NCBI GenBank assembly: GCA_050084985.1
Contig: JBITNC010000002.1
Span: 27,590,001-27,654,000 of the forward strand
DNA from: Nageia nagi
Lineage: Eukaryota > Pinophyta
Length of the DNA stretch: 64,000 nucleotides
Direction: 5' to 3'
Numbering within the stretch: the first letter of the stretch is position 1; each line of letters begins with the position of its first letter. A model generated the notes under the pieces. That model was not told the DNA's origin. It ran no database searches and was given only the letters and a program-made list of their open reading frames with translations. Below are positions 1 to 12,119 of this stretch, in pieces. Made by a program: the position numbers and the translations under genes.

Positions 1-249
1 TTAAAAAGTAAATAGAGAACTAATTTGATATATTAACTAAAGAAAAGCTTTGAATAAATGTAGCATGATCAATGAGCACTTATAAATGAACAATGATATT
101 TCGTTAAATACACCTTGCTCATCTATCTTCCATTGTTTGAAAGGTGAGGTGTTAATTATCTTAAATTATGCTCAATAACACCTTATCCTACTACATTGGT
201 AACATATCATACACATTGGCTTTATAAATATCCTTGAGCATAATCCTTT

Positions 250-540
250 ACTTTTCATTTAACATGAGGTAACTATATCATTCTAGTGTTGTGGTCATAC
301 CATGAGCTTTATCCTCCTTGTGATCCATTCAACATGGGGTAATGAGAGCATTTATTTGTTATCCATTCAACATGGGGTTAAGAAATCACTATCTTACATA
401 ATTATATTGAGCATAATCCCTTACAATCCATTAAACATAGGGTAAGGTTATCCTTAGCAATGTCATCTTTACTATCCATGTAACATGGGGCAAAGTTGTT
501 GTCTTGCTTTTCTTTCCATAAACTATGGCAAAGTTAGCAT
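250..540. repeat. Degenerate short tandem array
   Basis: The core CCATTCAACATGGGGTAA recurs in altered form near 252, 325, 361, 427, 475 and 515, about six copies with spacing from about 36 to 75 bases. The copies differ by substitutions and the spacers vary, so this is an old array. Several copies are followed by a stretch resembling TATCNTTA. Confidence 0.5.
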
Positions 541-779
541 TATCATGACCACATCCTTGAGCTAAAGTATGTTATATGTCAAGCAATTTATGTATTTCCA
601 TAAATGGTAATATCCAATATTGATCTTATCCTTAAGAGTATTCCACACTTGTCTCCTAACATTTTGGTAGGTTGCATATCTACTTTCATAAACCATTCTT
701 GATAAGCAAAACATCATTGAGCATTACTATACAAACATTGATCAAAATTAAAATATCTTCAGAATATCTTAAAATCAAA

Positions 780-910
780 GTATTTTCAAAGTGTCTAAAA
801 ATTAAAATAGCTCAAAGTTCAAAAGTTTAAAAGTTCAAAATTTCAAAAAATCTAAAAATCAAAACTTTAAAATCTCAAAATTTCAAAAAGCTAGAATCTC
901 AAAATTTAAA
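780..910. repeat. A-rich low-complexity tract
   Basis: The sequence is built from repeated short words such as TCAAAA, TTTAAAA and CTCAAAAT. It has no reading frame of note and is probably a degenerated microsatellite. Confidence 0.5.
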
Positions 911-1629
911 AAAGATAAAATGCACTCATCTTTCAAATAGATTACCTTCTAAATCAATTGATTCTTTGTCATAATTCACTTTGTTCATCCATCAAACCAT
1001 CATTTATAGGAATTCACTTTGTTTTATTATGATTTAAAACTTATAGATAAAAATTGCCTATATTAAGTCCTACCAGAAACCACATAAAAAATGCATGGGG
1101 ATGATTATAAATTTATTTTGCATTAATGAATTCCTTACATTTTTATAGTTCATTTTTCTTATAAGTTTCTGGGAAACCTATGTTCTAAATATTTAAAATC
1201 AATAGTCTAGGTAAAGTCAACTTGAGCAATTGTAATACTCATCAAGGATTAATATGATTTCAAATACTAACTACAACAACTAGAAGTCTAAACATGAGAC
1301 TCTTTGGTCTTCAACTAATCAACCCTTCATAATATCATAATAAATAATGAAATTGAGGAAGATATGTTCCCATAACAATAACAAGGTAGATCTAGTAAGG
1401 ATATCATAATATTCTAGTAGGATTGAACTAGAAAAAAAATACTTTCGCAATAAATCTACTACATGTTGTGGCTTCCACAACATGCCCTAAATTTTAGCAA
1501 ATTTAGGGACCCACAAATATTGGTAACAAGGAATCACTTAGTGGAGTGACCAAGCTTTAAATGGTTTCATGAGATCAAGTGTTGGAGAATAGGACTAGTA
1601 AAAAATGAACAAAACTTGAATTTCTAGAT

Positions 1630-3900
1630 TTATCAGATAAAAATTTTAGCTAAGTCCTCCTCAAGTGCATGTACTCTAGGAGACAACCTTCTTGTCTCTC
1701 CCAAGACCTATGCTAACCTTATAAGATCTTTAGATGATAATTTCAAGCAATGAAAACCAAATTTGGATAAGTACAAATCATATTTTTCCTCAATACATAC
1801 TCAAAAGGAGACAAATATTTTGACTCTTGGAGGATTTTCACCAAGCTCAGGTGCCCTCCTTCAATGCAAGTGTGATTTGAGACACCCTCCTTAACCCTCC
1901 AAACATCTACTTTGGGTTTACTTATCTCTCTTAGGTGCAAGTATGAACAAAGACAAACATCATGACCCTCACAAGACTTGTTCCAAACCTCCTTGAGCAC
2001 ATGGTTGATCCTATACATCATTTTTGACCCCCTATAAGCCTAGTTTAGGCTCTCTACCTCCATATCAAGCATAAGGATGGATTTAGACATGAATTTTGAC
2101 CTCTTAAAGACTTGTGTCTGGCATGAATGTTTATCCCTAAGCATAGATCTATATTGATACACCATCCTTGACTCCTACATGACTTGCATTAGGCTTATCT
2201 TCTCCCATTTTGGTGCAAATATAAATTGAGACACCCATCATGAATCCCCTCAATCCTACACCAAGCTTAACTCTTCTTTCTGGCATAAGTGTCTACTAAG
2301 ATAAGCTTCTAGACCCTCAAACATTTATGCTAGGCTTATCTTTGAAATATTTCAAAAATTCTTCAAAGTAGAAATTAGGTAAATAATCACAAATAAATGC
2401 TAAAATAAATATGTAATAATCTAGTTCTCTTGCTATAATCCTAATGTCACACTTAGAGAATCCAATTCTCATACATTCACACTCACAAACATGATGTCAT
2501 GCTCCATAAGGCAAGGTTAATACAAATAAACATCAAAATGAGACAAGTATGTGGAGATCTAATGTGCCAAGGATTTAATTAATCAATGAAGAGCAAATAC
2601 AAGCTAAAATATGCCCAAAGGACTTAAAGTTGGTCTCCAAGGAGCCAACTAGCACACAAACATATGAAAATGTGATCAATGATAGACAATGTTGCTATTA
2701 GGACTCAATTACCATATTTGCAATATTAAAATAATGGTTGGGACAACCACACTCCCTCAAGCCTAGATGCTTCGATGCAAAACTACCATACCTAGAAACC
2801 ATTGAAGATAGAAGTATTGCAACCTCAAAATACCATTGATTGGATTAAAATGCTACACCTTAGTCATAGATTACAAAGTTCCCTAAACCTACTAAACCTC
2901 CTAAATGCTACACCTAGGGCATGATTGCTTAATGTTGTGCCAAGGCTTTAGTAACTTTGGTAAAGAAGAAGAGATAATTCAAAACTAACATATCCATGAA
3001 ATGATGCTCTAATGCCTGATATAGCTCCAATTTGGATCTAGATCTCACATCAAAGTCATAAATGCCTCCTTAATCCAACATTAGCCACCTAGAGGCCCTT
3101 GAATGCTTAAATATTATCATAAATACTCTTGTATGGGGTTTAGAGTCTCCCCAAGGTGTGACATTATTTTCTAAATGTGCTATAATGTCCCCAAATCCCA
3201 ATGTTGAGGTCTTATAAGTCCTCTCATGCCATGCATTGGGTTTCTAAGAGTCATACATGGGCCTAGATCTAATTTTCATATCAATACAAGGCCTTGGGAT
3301 TTCCAAAATCATTCTTGGTATTTCTAAGTGCTTCAAATAACATTAAAATATGCTAAGCTATGCTAATTGGGATGAAAACATCCCTCTTGGGGCTCATAAT
3401 GGGGTACAATAGACCATTATAATTTCTATCCCAAGTAACTAAAATGCATAAAATAAATAATAAAAATACTTAACAAGGAAAGGAACCTCTAGGTTCCAAA
3501 ATAAATCAATTGTACTCTAAAGGGAATGTTATAGTCTTCTTGCCCTAAGCACAAATTTGAATCAAGAAAAACTTCTTGACCTCCATGACACTTGTGTAGA
3601 GCTCATACTTCCTCCTCTTAGTGCATGTCTTCACCAAGAAAAAAGTGGTGACCATATAAGCACCTACGATAAGCTTCTAAGTGCACAACTTAGCTGAGAT
3701 ACGATCCTTTTCCCCTAGAAAATTGCACCAACCATGTGCTTCTATCTTGAACACAAATCTTGGCATATAAAAGTAGTTTGGTCTCCTTTAAATTTGTGCC
3801 TAGCCTTCTCTAGCACAAATTCAAAGCAAGCCACCTCCTTTGGCTCTTTAAATAACCTACAAATACTGAAGCTAGCTGACTTCAAATTTTACATCAAGAT
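1630..3900. repeat. Very old degenerate tandem repeat region
   Basis: Units of very roughly 70-85 bases recur with low similarity. Typical words are TGGTGCAAATAT, GAGACACCCATCATGA, GACCCTC and TATGCTAGGCTTATC. They appear near 1850-1935, 2100-2170, 2205-2280, 2280-2345 and 3540-3850. The periodicity is only visible by eye and the copies are strongly diverged. Confidence 0.35.
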
Positions 3901-4129
3901 TACCTAAAAAGTTATGCCCATACATAAAGGCACATATCCCTAGGTATCTAATTGATTTGGCCTAGGGGAAGATGGCCTTCATTTTTACATCACAAATTTC
4001 CTCTCTTTTGAAATTTACTAGGGCACCAAGGTAGATAAATTCTTTTGAAGTCTTTGGGGTGAGTTGATAAAGCCTTCCCTCTTCATTTACCAAGGCATTA
4101 GAGGTACTATTTCACATCAAACATAAAAA

Positions 4130-4630
4130 TGTTGAAATGTATAATGCATTATTGTAAAGGTTTTGTAATGTTCCTCTTTGTAAATTCATTAATACTTAAT
4201 GGTATCTCTAGATAATTTAAGTATTTAAGTGAATATGATAATGTAACTTATCCTATACTCCATATCATGAGCATGCCCCTTAGGTAAAAGGGAGTAGCAT
4301 GTCATGCCTTTGTATAATGGTTAAAAGAGTGATCCAAAGTGGGATTTTTTCCTATAAATAGAAGGCCTCCTCTTTGTGATAACTCACTAATTTGTGAAGC
4401 AAATTTATGCTCTAGGATAGTGATTAGGAGATGAAGTTAGGAGCATTATAAGAGAGTTATCTTTGTGAATGAAGTAAGATATTATTAGTGGATGTAATCC
4501 TAGTTGGAGGAACCAATTTATATATTGAGTCACTTTATGATATTGTTTATGCTTGAGTTTTGATGTTAGAGTGAGCTTCCATGTGATCTTGGTAGTTTAG
4601 GATTGTGTTTTTTATAGTTCAAACCCTTCA
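4130..4630 (+). repeat. Copia-1 5' LTR
   Basis: It begins TGTTGAAATG and ends CCCTTCA, with TG...CA termini. It is alignable to the Copia-3 LTRs over its full length, and its 3' part matches 12120-12329. A TATAAATA box lies at 4353-4360. The primer-binding site follows two bases after its end. Confidence 0.9.
4353..4360 (+). promoter_or_regulatory. LTR TATA box
   Basis: TATAAATA followed by GAAGGCCTCC. The same box and flank occur at matching positions in the LTRs of Copia-2 and Copia-3, so it is the likely U3 promoter. Confidence 0.6.
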
Positions 4631-4632
4631 TT

Positions 4633-4644
4633 TGGTATCAAAAC
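4633..4644 (+). other. Copia-1 primer-binding site
   Basis: TGGTATCAAAAC, a two-mismatch version of TGGTATCAGAGC, which is complementary to the 3' end of initiator tRNA-Met. It lies two bases after the LTR end, as expected for a plant LTR element. Confidence 0.8.
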
Positions 4645-7602
4645 ATAGTGTGGAAGCTCTTTTTCAACATATTGGTGATTTTGATTCCTCTTCTTACACT
4701 TCATTATTGATGTAAAACTAAGAGAAGGTATAAATTCCTAATTTTTTTAATTATTGCATTATGCTACTAACATATTATTTACTATGTGTTAGTTATTTTG
4801 TTTTACAAAATAAGATCAAAATAGCAATATATTGCATTTTTTTATTTATACTAACCTCTTATGTTAGTATTATTATTTACAAAAGTATTTAATACATTAA
4901 TATATTTTCTATTTAAGAGAATAGTATACATTTTTTTTTAAATATATTATACTATATCTTTTATGGAAGAAATATTTTTGTTTGCACCTTATAAGTTTTT
5001 TAAAAAAGGAGGGTCTAAAATAAAAAAGTAGAGGTTGCTTGTTTATTCATCAAAATATTTAAAAAAATATATAAAAATATTTTTTATTTACAAAAATTGT
5101 GTAGAAATGTTAGACTACATTTCCTTCACAATTTTTTTCCAATCGATATCCTATTTGTTTAGTATCAGTTTCAAGAGATTTCAATGGTGATGAGGTAGCT
5201 CCATTCTTTGGCTTCCTTGGAGCTATTGTAGCACTCGTATTCTCCTATTCTTAAGATTGGCAACCATATCCTCTAAATCCATGGCTCCTTCATTTTTTTT
5301 ATGGTTTGTTTTTGGGTGGTGAAGTTGAGCACTAGAAGAGCTATTACTACCATGAAGCTTTCCCTTGTATGCCCTCCTCTTGGATATTTTGTTGGGTATA
5401 TTGAATCATAGAAGATGTAGCATGATATACCTCACCACCATAAGCTTTTTCTCTTGCTCAGGGTCTAACAACTACCTCCCAACCCCTAGACGTTTTCCCA
5501 TCCACTATTTAACCTCCTTTGTTAGCCATTTAAATCATAGTCTTCTAGTCTTTTTCTATAGTTGTTATGCACTTTTTTTGGAAAACTTTTTGCTATGAGT
5601 TAGCTTCCCTTGAATCCCCTAATCAGCCATTTCCCTCTTTGTGGCTAGCAAGTCCCTTCTTTCCTGCATGGCTCCTCCATCTGCCATGGTAACCGTTGCT
5701 CTACCCCACTCCTCTCTAGTGACTATGCAAAAGAGGGCTCCTCCCTCCTCGCATAGGAGTGTGGATCCTCCCTCTTCATGATTGTGAGTCTTACTACTCA
5801 TAGTATGATTAACCTTACCTTGTGAGTTGTATTCCACTTTGTGTATTTTTTCCCTCTCTGTGCTCTTTTTTTAGGCCCATTTAAACCCTCCTATGTGAAT
5901 AGCAGTAACAATTTTTATTTTCTTCTTTGCTTGAAAAGCAAGTTTTTTTTTTCTTTTCTCATCATGATGTGCTTTAATTAAGATTGATTTTGTGTGGAGT
6001 AAGAATTCAAATTAGCATTAAATTTGCTTTTACTAAGAGTATGGGTATCCACTTTCATTTATTTTTTTGCAAACTTGGTGGTTAAACTTAGTACATTTCT
6101 TAAATGCCTCATTAAATATTTCCTTGTTGAAAGGGTTTAACCAAATAAGTCTCATTATTTGATATCCTTTTAAAATTTTGAAATATAGGAGTTTTTTTTT
6201 TTTGTACTTTACTTTTTTAGAAGGAATTTTTTTAAGCTATATAAGGTATTTTTTTTAAAAGATGAATGATTTAGGCATTAAAATTAAAGGAATTAGTACT
6301 TAATTTTTTTATGGCGGAATTTTGGCATCATTTCTTTAAACTTTTAATACTTATAAAATAAATACCTTTTTCTTTACTAACATAGTGTTATTTTAAAAGT
6401 ATTGAAGGGCAGTATATATATATTTGCTAAAAGGAAATTCATTTTTTTACTATAGTAAAAATGAGAACTTAGCCTCATTTTTTTATGAACATTTTTTAAT
6501 CCTAAGCATTTATTTAAGGGATCTTTTTTACTTAAAATGACAATTTACTTGATCTTTTATGCTTAGTATGTATGTTCAGTACTTAGAATCTTTTATGCAA
6601 ACTATGGAAATGATGCATGGAATATTTGATGCTTGTATAATTTTTTTTCTTTATACAAAGTGATGGATAGACTTATACAAATTATGAAAATGATGCATGT
6701 TTAAATCTCTATAAGTATTTATCTTTATTTTGATAAATTCCTTATGCAAAGTTAACTTGTGCAAAATATGGACTTATGGACTTGTGTAAAGATGTCCTTT
6801 AGGGGTTAGTAAACAAAACCCATTGGACTTTTGAGGTTCTAAGTTATGAATAGATGATATTTCATTTACACACTTTACTTTATGCTTTGCATCTTTTCTT
6901 TACTTACTTATGCAAATTGTAAACATTGAATGTGCAACCCCCTAAAATGAACACATTTGCATGTATATTCTACAACATGACTTGTTTAAAGAGCCATGAG
7001 GTGAGAAAAAGGTATACTGGAGCCTTCAGTTTGATGATCCAAATGGTAAAAAGTTAGTACTTCTTAATTGCCCCTAAGTCCTCTATTGGTCTAGATATAA
7101 CTCCAATACGTGGACAAGCATGTGTAGTGATACCACATGTTTGCATGTCCATTCAAGGATTATCTCGATAACCTAGGAGGATAACTTAAAACTTAATCAA
7201 GATTAATAATTTGGCTAATCCAACATACATCACAACCTTGGAAAATAGTAGATACTCCTCTTTATGAGAGTATATTACTACTCAAGGCAAATTGGTTGAG
7301 AATTGGTAGTGCTTGGACTCCATTTTGTGGGCATCCAGGTGAAGGCCTAGTTTTAAACAAGAAAGTAAGCCTCAACAATTGTCACTCTACATTTATGGTT
7401 ATTGGTGATGATAAAAGTGTTAGGTACATAGGTTATTTATGAGTTTCTATAATAAACATTTGCACATGTAAACTTTATTTAACAATTAAGCATGTTCTTT
7501 TTTAACATGTATGATTGATTTACTTGAATAAATCTAAAACATGTATGGATGTAATGTTATTTTTTATACCACATGCTTATTTTTTTCACGTTCTTGTGTA
7601 GC
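4645..7602 (+). other. Copia-1 long leader with host-like insert
   Basis: About 3 kb separates the primer-binding site from gag, far longer than in a typical Copia element. The first about 450 bases are AT-rich and partly alignable with the Copia-2 leader. From about 5110 to 5900 the sequence is less AT-rich and not shared with Copia-2 or Copia-3. It includes a V-ATPase subunit c fragment. From about 6900 to 7400 a conserved leader module returns, with matches at about 34780-35210 in Copia-2 and on the minus strand at about 50450-50880 in Copia-3. Open frames around 5365-5837 have no recognisable product. Confidence 0.6.
5177..5254 (+). pseudogene. V-type H+-ATPase subunit c fragment captured in Copia-1 leader
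   Basis: The frame starting at 5177 encodes [16 protein letters not shown] followed by IVALVFS, then a stop at 5252-5254. This matches the conserved N-terminal region and first membrane helix of the 16-kDa proteolipid (subunit c) of the vacuolar H+-ATPase, which forms the proton-conducting ring in tonoplast and Golgi membranes. Plant members begin with a short tail, then [20 protein letters not shown]. Homology stops abruptly after FS, so only about 25 codons are present and no start codon is visible. It lies between conserved leader modules of a retrotransposon, in element sense. I infer capture of a host exon. Confidence 0.7.
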
Positions 7603-8500
7603 AAATGGAATACACCTTCTTACACAAGCACATTCTTGATGGTTCCAATTTTGGTATTTGGGAACCTCAGATGAGAGTTGAATTATAGAGACTGTTAATG
7701 AGAACCTAGTTGCTCCATAGATGAGAATCACTTGAAGCATACAACACAAAGAATGAGTTGGCAACCTCCATGATTTTCTATGCAGTGTCAGATGAAGTGA
7801 TCCTTATAATTTCTTCATCAACCTTAGCAAAGAAAGCTTAGGATAAGCTCAAGAAAATTTACCTTGAATTTAAGTTTTCTAGAAGGTTCACTATTCTTCA
7901 AAAGTTGCTTCAATCTCGTTAAAGGGAAGATGAAAATGTTGCCATATACTTGAACAAAATCATTGACCTTAGAACATAACTTGTTACTTGTAGATGTAAT
8001 TGGATCAAATATGAGGTCATGGTCTTCTTCATTATCCAAATCCTTTCTTCAAAGTTTAGTAACTTTGTGACTATAATTGATACTAGGCTTGATGATGAAG
8101 AATAATTCTTCTCCCTCAAGAACCTTTCTAACCTCCTTCTAAAGCATGAGAAAACTCTTAACAAAAAGGTGTTGATCTCTTCTCTAAAGGACAATAATGT
8201 TACTTTAGGAGCAACCAATACTTCTTTCAAAAAGAAGTTTAATCATCATATGAAATCTTATCCTTCCTCCTCCAAGAAGTTTGAGAAAATGGGAAATAAT
8301 GATGATAACAACAATGAAAATAAAAAATAATAATAGCTACTTCAAGCAAAGACATGGAAAAGGCAAGGAAAGCAAACCAAATCTCAAGGTAAAGTTTGAT
8401 AGAAATTATAACTTTTGTGGCATCCATGGTCACAAAGAATTTGATTGCTACAAAAAGAAAAGAGAAGAAAAGAACAAAGATAATGAAAATGTAAAGAACT
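7603..8500 (+). pseudogene. Copia-1 gag (degraded)
   Basis: Starts with ATG at 7603. The N-terminal motif HILDGSNFGIWEPQM is shared with Copia-2 and is typical of UBN2-type Copia gag (nucleocapsid and RNA binding, forming virus-like particles). Frameshifts and stops break the frame between about 7680 and 8280. The C-terminal part reads openly from 8281 and carries a zinc knuckle, NFCGIHGHKEFDC. The first cysteine of the CX2CX4HX4C pattern is replaced by tyrosine. Lysine-rich sequence follows. Not functional as it stands. Confidence 0.8.
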
Positions 8501-8559
8501 TCAAAGAAAAGAAGAATACAAAAATTGAACTTATTGTTGGGCTCTACTCCATGACTCGT

Positions 8560-8952
8560 TCCTTCTCATTTGATTGGATTATTGACTTTGGTTGCACTAA
8601 TCACCTATGCTTTGAAAAAGATAAATTTGGAAATTTTTATAAGTATAAAAAAGATGCAGTTGTGAGAGGTGATAATTCAATCTTTGGATTCTAAGGAATA
8701 AAGAGTGTGTTGATTCATGGGAAGGTTTTTAATAACGTGTTCTATGTTCTTAAGCTCAAAATGAACCTTCTCTCCATAATTCAAGTTTCAAGAAAAGAGT
8801 ACTCATTTGAGTTTGACTCACACTCCTCGTGCATTAAGAAGGGACTTACCATGTTGATTAATGGATCTGTGAAAGATGATCTTTACATTGTGGATCAAGT
8901 TCCAACAAAGATATGTCTTGATACGAATTTATGCTTTAGAGGTAATCTTTAG
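8560..8952 (+). pseudogene. Copia-1 protease and pre-integrase segment (degraded)
   Basis: The retropepsin-type active site reads WIIDFGCTNHLC. The expected DSG triad is DFG, which should inactivate it. A stop at 8692-8694 separates the protease from the pre-integrase part that resumes at 8707 (VFNNVFYVLKLKMNLLSI, SFEFDSHSSCIKKGL). Copia-2 has the equivalent segment at 36280-36660 with an intact DSG. Confidence 0.78.
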
Positions 8953-9880
8953 CACGAATGATTAGGATATCTTAACCATAAGAGTATTTAAGTTATGAAT
9001 GATTAAGAACTTATGCAAGATTTACCTTCAATTTCATCTTCAATTGGTTTGTATGAAAAGTGCATTTTAGGTAAGACAAATAGACAAAGTTTTGAAAACG
9101 ATAAGGTAACAAGGGCATCTCAACCTCTTCATCTTGTGCATTAATATTTGATGGGTCCATTTCAAACTAAGTTGCTTGGAGGAGCATTTTATGTCTTGAC
9201 TTTCATTGATGACTTCAGTAGAATGATATTTGGCTATCTACTTTAGCACAAGGATCAAACCTTTGAGAGTTTTAAAAATTTCAAGGCCTTAATTGAAAAT
9301 TAGACTAACCTTAAAATCAAGATGTTGAGATCAGATAATAGGGAAACATATAATAGCAATCAGTTCAATGCCTATTGCTCTAAGTATGGAATCAAAAGGT
9401 AGTTTATGATTCCTTACACTCCTCAATAAAATGGTATTTTTGAAAAAAAAAATAGGATAATTATGGAGATGGCAAGATGCATATTGGAAAATCTTCTTAG
9501 TTTCTTATGGGTGAAGCTGTGAGCATTGCAATTTACACTTTGAATAGGTGTACCACAAAAGTTGTTGCAAGTAAAACTCCTTTTGAGGCATGGTCAAGAA
9601 TAAAACCTAGCATTTCTCACCTTAGGATGTTTGGTTTTGAAGCATTCTCCTACATTATTTTCGAGAAAAAGGAAAAATTAGATAAAAAAGCTAAAAAATG
9701 CATCTTTGTGGGTTACAAAAGTCAGAATAGAGGCTACAGGCTCTACTCTCCATCGTAGTATAGAGCAGTGTTCATATCAAGGGATGTAAAGTTCAATGAA
9801 CTTCTTGAAGAATTTGCTTATAATGAGGATATTGATGATCTAGATGAATCATTAGCTGCACCTAATTGGTTGGATGTTGT
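8953..9880 (+). pseudogene. Copia-1 integrase (degraded)
   Basis: A GAG-pre-integrase zinc-binding segment (LGYLNHKSI, YEKCILGK) is followed by an rve-type catalytic core. The first catalytic aspartate position is altered (VH-stop-Y where Copia-2 has HSD). The second survives in LRSDN, and the third acidic residue lies in a corrupted NGIFEKKN. Many stops occur, mostly at tryptophan or glutamine positions. The C-terminal part is open from 9507 to 9758 and matches the Copia-2 segment around KTPYEAWTGKKP and CIFVGY. Confidence 0.8.
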
Positions 9881-9932
9881 AGATAAGTCATCGTAAGAAT
9901 AAAATTCTCCAACACCAAAAATAACTAAAAGT

Positions 9933-10980
9933 ATGACCTTAAACAAATCCTTATTTACCAAAATTGATAACAAAAATGAGCCCTCATCATTCAAAGAAGC
10001 TTCAAAGCATGAGTGTTGGATGGAAGCCATGAAAGTAGAGTATAAGGTTATTATGAAAAATGAAACTTGGAACTTGGTTACTTATCCCAATGAGAAGAAT
10101 ATGATTGACAATAAGTGGATCTACAAGGTCAAGCTTAATTCAGTTGAAGATATTAAAAAATACAAGGCAAGGTTAGTGGCCAAAGGTTTTGCTCAAAAAT
10201 ACGAAGTGAATTATGAGGAAACCTTTGCTCCCATGGCAAAGATGCCTATTGTCAAAATAATCCTTGCTCTTTCAATAACTCAAGGATGTAAAGTTTTTCA
10301 ACTTGACATCAAGAGTGCATTTCTCAATAGTGACTTAAATGTGGAAATCTACATGAATCAATAAGAAGGGTTTATTATGGAAGGCAAAGAGTCATTTGTG
10401 TGCAAGCTAAATAAGTCACTATATAGACTTAAGCAAGCACTTAGAGCCTAGTATTTAAAGATTTCAGGATACTTTATAGACATTAAATTCTCCAAGTGCT
10501 TCTCTAACTCCAATCTATATGTGCTCAATCAAGAAAAAGATGCAGTCTTAATTCTTCTTTATGTGGATGATCTTTTGATAACTAGAAACAATGATGAAAT
10601 CATTCAAGAGTGCATATCCAAACTTAAGGCAACATTTGAAATGATTGATCTTGATCTCTTGTACTACCACCTTGAAATGCAAGTATACTAATACAAGGAT
10701 TGTACTTATCTTAATCAATCCTAGTATATATCATACATCTTGCAAAAATTTGGATTGGAAGAGTGCAGACATGCTATAATCCCAATCTCTCATGAAATCA
10801 TTGTGTCCCTTAGCTCCAACTCTTAGTTGGCAGATGCTATAGCTTATAGGTAATTAATTGGTAATCTTCTTTATTTGACTATTTCCAAGCTAGATATTAC
10901 CTTTGAAATGAATTTGATGGTTTGATTCATGCAAAAATCATATGTTGAGCACCTCAATGTTGTTAAGTAAATTTTGAAGT
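9933..10980 (+). pseudogene. Copia-1 reverse transcriptase (degraded)
   Basis: RVT_2-type reverse transcriptase. The first 143 codons from 9933 are open and include KWIYKVK, KARLVAKGFAQ, the fingers and palm region ETFAPMAK, and FQLDIKSAFLN. After a stop at 10362 it continues with LNKSLYRLKQA and the catalytic box YVDDLLI near 10560. Further stops follow (for example at 10690 and 10824). Family function is copying of element RNA into cDNA. This copy is interrupted. Confidence 0.85.
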
Positions 10981-11466
10981 ATGTTGCAGGGACAAAGGAT
11001 CTTGCTCTCAAGTATTCCAAGTTACCCTTGTTTGTTCTCTCAGGTTCTTGGATTCTAACTATGGAGGAGATAGAGATGATAGGAAATCAACCTCTACATA
11101 TGTGTTTAACATTGGTTTAGGTGCTATCTCTTGGGATTCCAAGAAGCAACCTACTATTTCTCTTTCCACCACTAAAGTCGTATACCGAGCCATTTCTATT
11201 GCAGTTCAGAAATTGGCTATGAACAAGTTAGCCTATTTATGATTTCTTTAGATAATCAATTGGCTATTTCTTTGGTTAAGAATCTTATATTCCATCAAAG
11301 AACAAAACATGTGGAAATCCAAGCCCATTTCATTAGAGAATCAGTTCTTGATGGCAGTATACACCTAGAGTATTTTCCATCAACCTTAGACTCCATTGAT
11401 TTGTTCACCAAGCCCCTTCTTGAAGCTCAATTTAGTAAGCTTAGTAATGCTATCAGATTGGTGTAG
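10981..11466 (+). pseudogene. Copia-1 RNase H domain (degraded)
   Basis: The C-terminal RNase HI-like domain of the Copia polyprotein: YVAGTKDLALKYSK, then DSNYGGDRDDRKSTSTYVF (catalytic aspartate region), a frame break near 11239, and DNQLAISLVKNLIFHQRTKH followed by LFTKPL. The matching region in Copia-2 is 38684-39235. Confidence 0.82.
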
Positions 11467-12119
11467 TTGCCCTAAAAAGGGAGTGAAATTTGAATTCTTG
11501 TATTGAATTCATGTTTTGTGATGACAACTTCACCTCTAGGATGATTTTATGCTGTATAGTGTTGATTTTATTGTACATGTTTGTGGTAAGTTTTCTCTAT
11601 GTGAGGAACTTGTTATACAATTTTTTAAGCAAATGATTGGCCATCCTAGCATTGTTCAGTTATCCATGTGTGAGGAACTCATATGTGTCTTTTGATACTA
11701 TTTAGTTATTCATATGTGAGGAAATTGTATGTGCATTTTGTTATGCTATATTTTGTAATAATAATCAACAAAGGTTTTGTAGACAATAGGTGACTATGAG
11801 TATTGGCTTGGCATATTTGTGATAACTTATAGAGCACCATAGATCAATTTATGATGGCATTATTTGATTCATCTATCCTTATTGATATGAATATGCTGCA
11901 TCTAATTGATCTTATTGTTTGAGCTACTTATAACTTGCATGTTTCTTTGAGATTGCAAGTTACTTACTTTAGGTGTGTAGACTCATGGAGACTCATTATG
12001 ACTTCTAGTTGGATGACTACTTTATGTACATTGAAATAAATATAGTTAATGATTGTATTGAAAACCATTTGTTAAAATGGTAAAGTAGTGAGTCTCAAAC
12101 TAAGATCTTGCTTACTTAT
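11467..12119 (+). other. Copia-1 3' untranslated region with short tandem repeats
   Basis: Non-coding DNA between RNase H and the 3' LTR. At about 11590-11745 there are two to three copies of a unit with the core TTATCCATGTGTGAGGAACT. A stretch around 11788-11880 (GACTATGAGT...TTGGCAT) is shared with Copia-2 near 39604 and with Copia-3 on the minus strand near 46000. Confidence 0.6.

Larger units (their letters stand above)
1..4129. other. Repeat-derived non-genic DNA left of Copia-1
   Basis: I see no coding region, RNA gene or intact element here. The stretch is AT-rich and frequently interrupted by stops in all frames. It contains a degenerate tandem array near 250-540, an A-rich low-complexity tract near 780-910 and weakly periodic passages between about 1630 and 3900. 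Its right end at 4129 is the insertion point of Copia-1. The sequence resuming after Copia-1 at 12334 begins with an ATG and a gag-like reading frame, so part of this stretch may be the leader of an older retroelement that Copia-1 interrupted. That link is inference. Confidence 0.5.
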
